Positions 56,948 to 64,000 of a stretch of 64,000 nt of DNA are shown one piece after another. Source of the DNA: Erythroxylum novogranatense (Eukaryota; Streptophyta; Magnoliopsida; Malpighiales; Erythroxylaceae); contig CM057228.1 in NCBI GenBank assembly GCA_029891385.1, positions 33,421,023 through 33,485,022 on the forward strand. The letters are read 5' to 3'. The position numbers and the translations under genes were made by a program. How positions within the stretch are numbered: position 1 is the first letter of the stretch; each line of letters opens with the position of its first letter. A model generated the notes under the pieces. The model made no database searches. It worked only from the letters and a program-made list of their open reading frames with translations, and was not told the origin of the DNA.

Positions 56948-59900
56948 TGTTGGACCCCAAATTTTTGATGAAAAATAGAAATATTAAAATGAATTTTAAA
57001 TGAGAAAGAAATTGGTGAGAAAAGTATGAATTTAAGGAAATTTGATGAAATTAAGAAATAATTTATGAGAAAAGAATTGTTTAATTTTTGAGGACTTTGA
57101 TATTTGAGTGAATTTATATGGATTATGAGAGGAAAGTGGATGAGTTGATTGAAATAAGGTTAAATAGCAAGAATTAAAGAGAAAAAAGTGTGAAAATTTG
57201 AAAAATTTAGAAAGTTTGACTTTTTGGAGAGAGAATGTTTGACTTGATAGTTGACTTTTGTTTGAGGTAAATTTTGATAAAATGGTCTTCTGGAAACTTG
57301 TAGTTTATGTCAAGAGCTTTTCGTAGATATAAAGTTTGATATTTTTCGATATCGGGAGTGAGAGTTATGATCAGTCAAAGTTCGTTTGAAGTTTGACTTT
57401 GAGGAAAAAAGTTGACTTTTTAATTGAGGCAAAATCCGAGAAAATGATCAACGTGAAACTTATAGCCTCTGTCGAGAGCTTTTCGTGGACATAAAGTTTG
57501 CTATTTTTTGACGTCGGGATTGGGAGATATGAATTTCGGAAGATATGCTTTGTTTTGAAAATGTTATTAAGTATAGATTTGCATGTCTTTGTACTTGAGG
57601 CCACTCGTCGTATGGATTTAGTCGGAATTGGAAAAAGTGGCTTTACTGAAAGTTGTAGCTTGTATGTCGATCTTTCCGACGCCATAAAGTTTGTAATTTT
57701 TCGATATCGGGACTAGGAGTTATGAGCGATTAAAAAATTGGAAGTCGTTTAGGAAAAGCTGTTTTGGACAGAATCTTTGATTGAGGTTTTGACTCCTTTA
57801 AAGACCTAATTTGATTTTGAGTACTTCAGGGAAGTTGTAGAGCTTCCTTTGATCTTTCCATAGACACCAAATTTGTCAAATTACGAGTTCAGAATTAAGA
57901 GATATGATTTTTGAAAAATTTAGTTATAAGTGGGTATTTAAGGTTTTGAAAATTTTTGCTTGAACTCCGACCCTTTTGTAATCTTTTGTTATAATTCCTT
58001 CGTCTGACATCCGATTGATTCGATTCTTGAAGCGTTGGATTCCTAAGACAATTACGTTCATTTTTATGAAGAATTATGATTTTTAGGAGATTAAATGGAA
58101 AGAGATTGATTGAACCAAAGTAAGAGATGGGCTATAGGTTGTAAGTTGGATAATTTTCTGAACATGGTTCAGTATTTTGCGATTTTCGGGAGTTATACAA
58201 CTCCGATTGAGGTGATTCTTGCGGGAAAATAAATTTAAGATATAGGGCTACAAATCATGTGAAGGGATCGAAATTTAATTGCATCCCTAAGATTGTCAAA
58301 TTCTGGACTGAAGTTATGTTAAAGTTCAGTTTCGGATTTTGTGCAGGTCAGTTAGTAATTTGGCCATAACTTCTTCGTTTTAGATCCGAATTGAGCGCTG
58401 TCAGTGGCGTTGGATTCGTAATATCGAGAGGAACAATTTTCATGAAGAAAGTTTGTCCAAATTATTTTGTTTAGATGCTGGAAATCAGGACGCAAGTTAT
58501 CAGTTTTTCAAAATCCTACACATGGGTAATTTTAGAATTAGGCAAATAAGTGAGGGCAAAATAGTCATTTGCCCTCCATTTTTAATGAGGTGGCAGAACA
58601 CATGGGAGGCTGTCGTTTTGTGCTCTGGAATGCACGAAATTGAAGCAAAATGAAAGAAAGAAAAGATGAAGAAGAGAGAAGAAGGAGAGGGGCGATAGTG
58701 GAGAAGGGAGGAGAAGCAAGTTTCAATTTTTTTTCTCCATGTTTTTCAAGGGTGATTTTTGTTAGTTTTAAGAGTAAAGAGGAGGAAGAAGAACATGGAA
58801 GCTTGCAACATGAAGAAATTCAAAAATTAGAGAGAAAAAGGTAAGAGAGAGAAAATTTTTTATGTTTGAATTTTGATGAGTTATTGGTTGATTTAGCTTA
58901 ATATGGTTATGAATTGAAGTTTCATTTGATTATTTGAAGAGATTAGACTATGGTTATATTTAATTTTGGTTATGGAAAATTTTAGAGAGAGAAAGCTTAG
59001 TGAAGAAGATGATGAATAGTAAAATTTAGGGATTTTTGAAATTGATGATTTAGATAGATTGAATTAGTGATGAATTTGAGATATCCTAAGTTAATTTTGA
59101 TGTTTATGCTTTAGGTGAAGTTTAATTTGAAAATTTGTAAATTTGGAGTTTAGGCCAAATTAGGAATTTTGGGGTTTTTGTGAATTAATGGTGTAGAATC
59201 ATAATTAGGAGTGGGAATTGATGAAATGTGAAATCAATTTTGAAGAAATTATGTTTTATGAGATTGAATTTGGGTGTATTGGTTTAGGCCAATTTTGAAA
59301 ATTGGGGATTTTCAAAATTGGAGATTGAAATAGCTTGGAATTATGGTAAATTGGTGAATTCCTAAGTTAATTTTGAAAATTATGCTATTTATGATGTGAA
59401 TTTGGATTATTATGGTTTAGGTTTTGTTAAATTGGAAGAGAGAGAGAAGCAAAAGTCAAATTGAAGCATTTGACAAGTTGCTTGCATGGAAATAAGGTGG
59501 GTAGTATATTTATTTATTGAATTATAAGCTAAATGTGACTTTTTAAAAATTAAAGAAAGCAATTGTTGAAAAAAAATGTTTGAAAAAAACAAAAATGTAA
59601 ATAGTTGAAATTATGATTTCAAAGGATGAAAATGAGTTTAAGAAATACAAGACTTATGAACTTCATGAGTTTCAAATTATTTGATTTATGATTTAAAGAA
59701 ATTAGTGCATATTTTGTCATGAATGTGATTATTATGTGATTAATTTGATGCTATGAATTGCATTAGATGATTATGTGATTTTATGTGATTTTATGCTTGT
59801 GTCATTTGTGACACAATTTGATGTTATGAGTTGAAAAATATGAAAAATCAAGAGATTTTAAAAAGGTGCCTTCGGGCAATCCGAATTCCGTTTTCATTAT

Positions 59901-61356
59901 GTGTTAAGTGGGTTTGGTCAGGTCCTTTGTGAGTCAGCGTTGTCTCTACCTGTTTAAGCCTTCGCCCGGCTGCCTGCAATAGGCAATGGAGATTCGATTA
60001 CGGACTCCTTTCACGGCTACACTGGACCGTTATGCGGAAAGTGTAGTATCGCCTGCTCACGATCGCATGACCGTTATGCGGAATATGCGATCGTCTGTTA
60101 GGACCGAACCAAACCAATTCGATGTGTTATGTGTTTTGATGTGTTTATAATGTGATGCACTCATATTTAAAGTCAGGCATGATTTGAAAAAGGTTTGAGA
60201 TTTTGAGAAATAAGACGATAAATTTATAATCATGAAATTTCGAAGGTTTATGTAAGTTTTAAAAAGTTTGAAAGGAGATTTTGGATAAATGCTTAAATAG
60301 GAAATTTTGAAAAGTTTGAAAAGTTTAAAAGAAAATATTTTTAAGCTTATTGTTCGGTTTATAAATGTATTATCCACGAGCTTAGAGCTCACTTTTTCAT
60401 CCCCAAATCTCCGTGTTTTACGCAGGAGATCGGATGGAAGACGAGTATGATCACAGTCCAACTTGTGCATGTTCGTATTATGTTTAAAGTTTGATGTGGT
60501 ATTAGATCTTTATGGATAGTTAGAAAGTTAGTAAAGTGTATTTTAGTCCGATTGTATATGAATGGTTTTGCTTGTGGCCAGTAAATGTATAAGATTGTAT
60601 TGTGTTCGGAATGAGTTATAAGTATGATTATACTTTATGTATGAAATTAGATTTTGAATGTGGTTGGGATTGATTAAAATTTTGAGTTGAGATGGTTATG
60701 GATTGAATTTATGAAGTGTTTAGAATTAAGATTGTGTTTCTGCTGATGTTTGGATGCCGGACGGGAGGTCCGATGTTGCTTTGTGTTATTGGATGGATTA
60801 CGATATTAGAAGTGTGTTTGCTTTGTTTTAAATTTGTTGGGTTGTCAAAATACAGCCGTTATGCTGCCGAAATTTCAGTAAAATTTCGGTAAAATGGGTT
60901 TAAAGAAATGAGTTTGAGGATTTATATGAATGTATAAGAAATGATTAAGATGGATGAAGTGAGAAAGAATAGAAATGTAGGGATTGTTTATATGTTGAAT
61001 GAGTTTGATTTAAGAGAAAAGGAAAGAATAAGAAAAAAAAATGTTATACCGAATTTGAAATGTCATAAGGTTTCCAACGCGATTATGTTCGTTCGATCAT
61101 TTTTCTCTGGTTTTGGTTCTCGGATGTCGGATTCGCTTTGCTAAGTGTTTGTCTCCGCTTTCGCTTTGCATTTTCCGATTCGATCTGCTTCGCTACCTTC
61201 GGTTTGATCTGATTCGTCCGATTCGAAACTTTTCGAGTATTTGTTTCGCTCCGATGATTCGATTTGTATTCCGATTAGCGATTTCTCGCTTTTCGATTTT
61301 TCATTTTTCCGTTCCGTCTTTCGGTTAGGATCCGGTTCCCGGATCGGGTCCCAACA
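56948..61356 (+). repeat. 3' LTR of element G (4.41 kb)
   Basis: It is collinear with the 5' LTR over its full length, with scattered substitutions and small indels, more of them around 59860-60180. Donor (GT at 58841) and acceptor (AG at 60424-60425) sequences are kept. Confidence 0.9.
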
Positions 61357-61585
61357 AAAGTGTTATGGGTATGTGAAATTGTGATTTTGTTTTTAATGAA
61401 AAAAATTGTGAATAAATTGTCCGATTGTGATAATTTGGAAATGATTGTGATATAGGAATACGTAAATAAAGTGATTGAACTGTGGCATAAATGAATACGT
61501 GATTTAAGTGATTGAATTGTGGCACAAATGAATACGTGTATGAATGCAAAATCAGTTAATGATAGTTGTGACCGGAGCAGCCACA

Positions 61586-61910
61586 GTTTCGGAGCTACAA
61601 GCTCAACGATTAATGAGCCCTTAATAGGCAGTTTCAGAGCTACAAGCTCAACGATTAATGCGCCCTTAATGGGACAGTTTCAGAGCTACAAGCTCAACGA
61701 TTAATGAGCCCTTAATGGGGCAGTTTCAGAGCTACAACCTTAATGATTAATGAGCCCTTAATGGGACAGTTTTAGAGCTACAAGCTCAACGATGAATGAG
61801 CCCATAATGGGACAGTTTCAGAGCTACAAGCTCAACAATTAATGAGCCCTTAATGGGACAGTTCCAGAGCTTATGGCTCAACGATTGATGTGCCCTTATG
61901 GGGACAGTAC
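61586..61910. repeat. 46-bp tandem repeat, about 7 copies, in 3' LTR of F
   Basis: It has the same unit as 34245-34880 at half the copy number. Copies at 61634-61660 and 61735-61745 have private changes (ATGCGCCC, AACCTTAATG). Confidence 0.88.
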
Positions 61911-62873
61911 AGGCGCTCGGTCACAACACTGAAATAAATTAAAAAATTGTTACATGCTGCATTTGATTTGATATGTTTGATTGAATGACAGGCAAAATGT
62001 CATATACTGATGCGATAACAGTCATGGGGTACAGCAAATTGTAAAATGTATGACATATTGTTATATGCCTAGCGTTGTATGAAATATTAGGGCTATCGAC
62101 TAGAGTTGCCACCGATCAGAGCTTTTAGCTCAACGTGTGAAAATGAGCTTCGGGCTTATGAGTGATTCAGAGCCTTAGGCTCAACGTATAATGAGCCTCG
62201 TATCCAGAATTGGATAAGGAACTGATACTAATGAGCCCTTTAATGGGACAGTTTAGGCTCTCGGTCACAGCAAGATGATAATAAATGGTAAGTGAGTGAG
62301 ATATGTATGTATCAAAAATGAGATATATGAATGTGGATTTCTGTAAGTGTGTAAATGGGCAATTTTGTGAAAGTGTATTATGAGATAAAGTTAGATGTAT
62401 GTGAATTGTAAAATGAGATCAAAGAGATAGAAATGTGAATATAGGTTATGAATTGACTTTGTTACATGGTTGAGCGGACCATCGATGATGGTCACTCATT
62501 GAGTTCTCAAAACTCACCCAAAATTTGTAATTTTTTTTCAGGATTCAGAAGAATACCCCGTTAGGCAATGGGTGTATAGTGATTGCTTGAGAATGATAGA
62601 AGAGGATGGGATCAGTTGCGTCTGCATTAGTGTGAAGACCTTGGTGTTATGTTATGGTGTATTTATAATAGGACCTTCGTGGTCATCACATTATTTACCG
62701 GTCATGTTTTGTAAGAATTGTTTTCCACAACATATATAATGTAAGTGTATATATGTTTCAAAAAAAAATTATTGTGATTTGACTGAGTGATGTATCACGC
62801 CACCCTTGCAGGGCACGGACTCGGATATCACCATCGATGTCAGGTCCGGGTCTTAAGGGAGTGGGGTGTTACA

Positions 62874-62878
62874 GAAAA
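62874..62878. repeat. Target-site duplication of element F, right copy (GAAAA)
   Basis: It pairs with GAGAA at 32309-32313. Confidence 0.75.
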
Positions 62879-63867
62879 GACTGGACAGTATGATAAGCTC
62901 CGCAAGTATGGAGTTGTGGACTTTAATAGGACTATAAATCTCGAGGAGGCTGAAGCATGGCTGAAGAGGATAGAGAGAGTCCTAATTTAGATGAAGTGCA
63001 ATGACTGGACTATGTAGTCAGTTTGTTGTAGGGGGATGCACTCCACTGGTGGGAATCAATGTCCCATAGTCAGGTTACGTCTCTGGTACTGTCATGGAAA
63101 GACTTTCTGGAAGCTTTCAGGAGGAAATACTTCTCGACAGTCTATATTCAAAAGAAGGCCAGAGAATTTCTCAATCTCACACAGAGGGACATGAGTGTGA
63201 GTGAGTATGAGCTGAAGTTCACCTAGCTATCACGGTATGCGGCCAACATTGTTGCTAATGAGGACGATAAGTGCTGCAAGTTTGAGGGAGGACTGTATTT
63301 GGGGATCAAGGAGAAAGTATTGATCTACAATTTCTGTGACTACCAACAATTGGTAGATGCAACACTCCAGGCAAAGAAGCTGGAAAATATCAAAAATGAA
63401 GTGAGCAGGAAGAGGAAGAATAGGGAATAGTCTACTAAGAAGGAAATGAGTGTCCCAAGGTCTGAGAAGAGCACAAGGAGTTATCGTATTCAGAGTGAAG
63501 TGGGAAGTAGCAGTCCTATCAAAAACAAGCAAGCAAGAGCGGTTTCAAGGCATGCCTCAAATGTAGGAGGCATTGGAAGGACGGGGAGGAGCAAATACAC
63601 CAACCCTCAATGCGAGCATTGTGGGAAGCTTCACAAAGGAGAATGCTTTAAGTTACTTGGAGCATGTTTTCGATGTGGAGAGAGGGGACACATGATCATG
63701 GATTGTCCCCAAGCAACAAAACAAGAGGGGTAACAATTGCAAGCCCCCAAGAGAGCTAAAACAGTGGGGACCAAGCCAATTGTCGAGGTGGGCAGTTCTA
63801 GAGTTGAAAAGAAGCCTATTCCTCCAGGAAGACAAAGAGGTCAGGCTCAGGCAAGGGTGTTCGCCAT
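62879..63867 (+). pseudogene. Gag core and nucleocapsid (element E, continued)
   Basis: The frame resumes as TGQYDKLRKYGVVDFNRT and EEAEAWLKRIERVLI, then a TAG at 62988-62990. The gag core follows (GDALHWWESM, WKDFLEAFRRKYFSTVYI, REFLNLTQRDMSVSEYELKF, then a stop) and YNFCDYQQLVDATLQAKKLE. The open stretch 63446-63733 holds CEHCGKLHKGEC and the CCHC knuckle CFRCGERGHMIMDC. A TAA at 63731-63733 interrupts before the protease. It shows the same architecture as C gag but a distinct family. Confidence 0.87.
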
Positions 63868-64000
63868 GACTAGAGAGGAAGCGACAGTCGCCCCTAAAGT
63901 TGTCACAGATATGGCTCAGTTATTTAACTTTGTAGTATATTTGCTAATTGATTTTGGTTCCACGCATTCTTTTGTTTCTACAAGTATGATTTTACATGGT
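63868..64000 (+). pseudogene. Aspartic protease N-terminal part (element E), runs off the window
   Basis: The frame reads VFAMTREEATVAPKVV then LLIDFGSTHSFVS. The active-site triplet is DFG where DSG is normal; the catalytic Asp is kept but the adjacent Ser is lost. The rest of pol lies to the right of the window. Confidence 0.82.

Larger units (their letters stand above)
51804..61356 (+). mobile_element. Element G: giant-LTR element with a 763-bp internal region
   Basis: G has two directly repeated LTRs of 4381 and 4409 bp, each TGTTGGACCCC...GGGTCCCAACA, around 763 bp of internal sequence. The LTRs make up 92 percent of its 9.55 kb. A 5-bp TSD and the empty site in the other F LTR prove that it inserted as a unit. 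It has no coding sequence. By eye the LTRs are nearly identical, pointing to a recent insertion. Termini and PPT resemble E and C, so a gypsy of that type may have mobilised it (inference). Confidence 0.88.
32314..62873 (+). mobile_element. Element F: non-autonomous gypsy-like LTR element (LARD type), hosting H, a foldback and G
   Basis: F has a 5' LTR (32314-35856), primer site, internal region in two parts (35857-38544 and 49148-49698) and a 3' LTR (49699-62873, interrupted). Without its insertions it would be about 10 kb. The 3.2 kb of internal sequence shows no gag or pol motif, although hairpin and PPT are intact. Large LTRs with a non-coding interior match the class called LARD (large retrotransposon derivative). 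Its LTR termini (TGTAACATC...GTTACA) and PPT closely match those of H, suggesting that H-type proteins moved it (inference). By eye the two LTRs differ at several percent, so F is older than G. Confidence 0.82.
49699..62873 (+). repeat. 3' LTR of element F, interrupted by a foldback element and G
   Basis: LTR sequence is at 49699-51258, 51567-51803 and 61362-62873. It starts TGTAACATCCCATCAC and ends GGGGTGTTACA. The donor CAA|GTAAGTAT (GT at 50430) and acceptor TTTTTTTTCAG (AG at 62540-62541) are intact. The GC-rich island (50690-50870) is longer, and the 46-bp tandem array shorter (61586-61910), than in the 5' LTR. Confidence 0.9.

Overview
The window is plant nuclear DNA made of nested LTR retrotransposons. 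I see no host gene, rRNA, functional tRNA, CRISPR array or bacterial feature. The evidence is Ty1/copia and Ty3/gypsy gag-pol remains, LTRs bounded by TG...CA, primer sites resembling the 3' end of initiator Met-tRNA, purine tracts before 3' LTRs, and 5-bp target-site duplications (TSDs). Non-LTR DNA is AT-rich, and the setting looks like heterochromatin of a flowering plant (inference). I label the elements A to H.

Left half (1-28863). Element A (Sirevirus-like copia) contributes only its 3' end and LTR (1-1503), set into the integrase of element B. B is another copia/Sirevirus-like element: pol remains at 1504-3690, an envelope-like/plant-transposon ORF in three pieces (4009-4631, 21042-21524, 26389-27549), and a 3' LTR at 27830-28863. 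B is interrupted by C (4632-21036), a gypsy element arranged LTR-internal-LTR-internal(truncated)-LTR(truncated) with a perfect TAACA TSD. It is also interrupted by D (21525-26388), a rearranged minus-strand LTR derivative related to G.

Right half (29043-64000). Element E (gypsy) shows the tail of pol, one LTR (29251-31857), a primer site and gag. Gag is split at 32313 and resumes in frame at 62879, because the 30-kb element F is inserted there. F (32314-62873) has 3.5-kb LTRs, a primer site and a PPT but no recognisable gag or pol. Inside F's internal region sits H (38545-49142), a gypsy element with damaged gag-pol and a perfect AAAGT TSD. Inside F's 3' LTR sit a 301-bp foldback element with Pol III-like boxes (51259-51559) and G (51804-61356). 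G has two 4.4-kb LTRs around an internal region of only 763 bp. F's 5' LTR preserves the empty sites for both the foldback and G.

Working together: C, E and H carry the gag-pol machinery (damaged here). F and G keep only cis sequences and look like non-autonomous partners (inference): F matches H at its LTR termini and PPT, and G resembles E and C. The points most worth checking are: a hairpin, ATTTCGAGGACGAAAT, kept before the 3' LTR in coding and non-coding elements and read in two different frames; a donor/acceptor splice-site pair inside the LTRs of all five gypsy-type families; G itself; and a recurrent CAG/CTG to CG difference between copies that may be a sequencing artefact linked to cytosine methylation.
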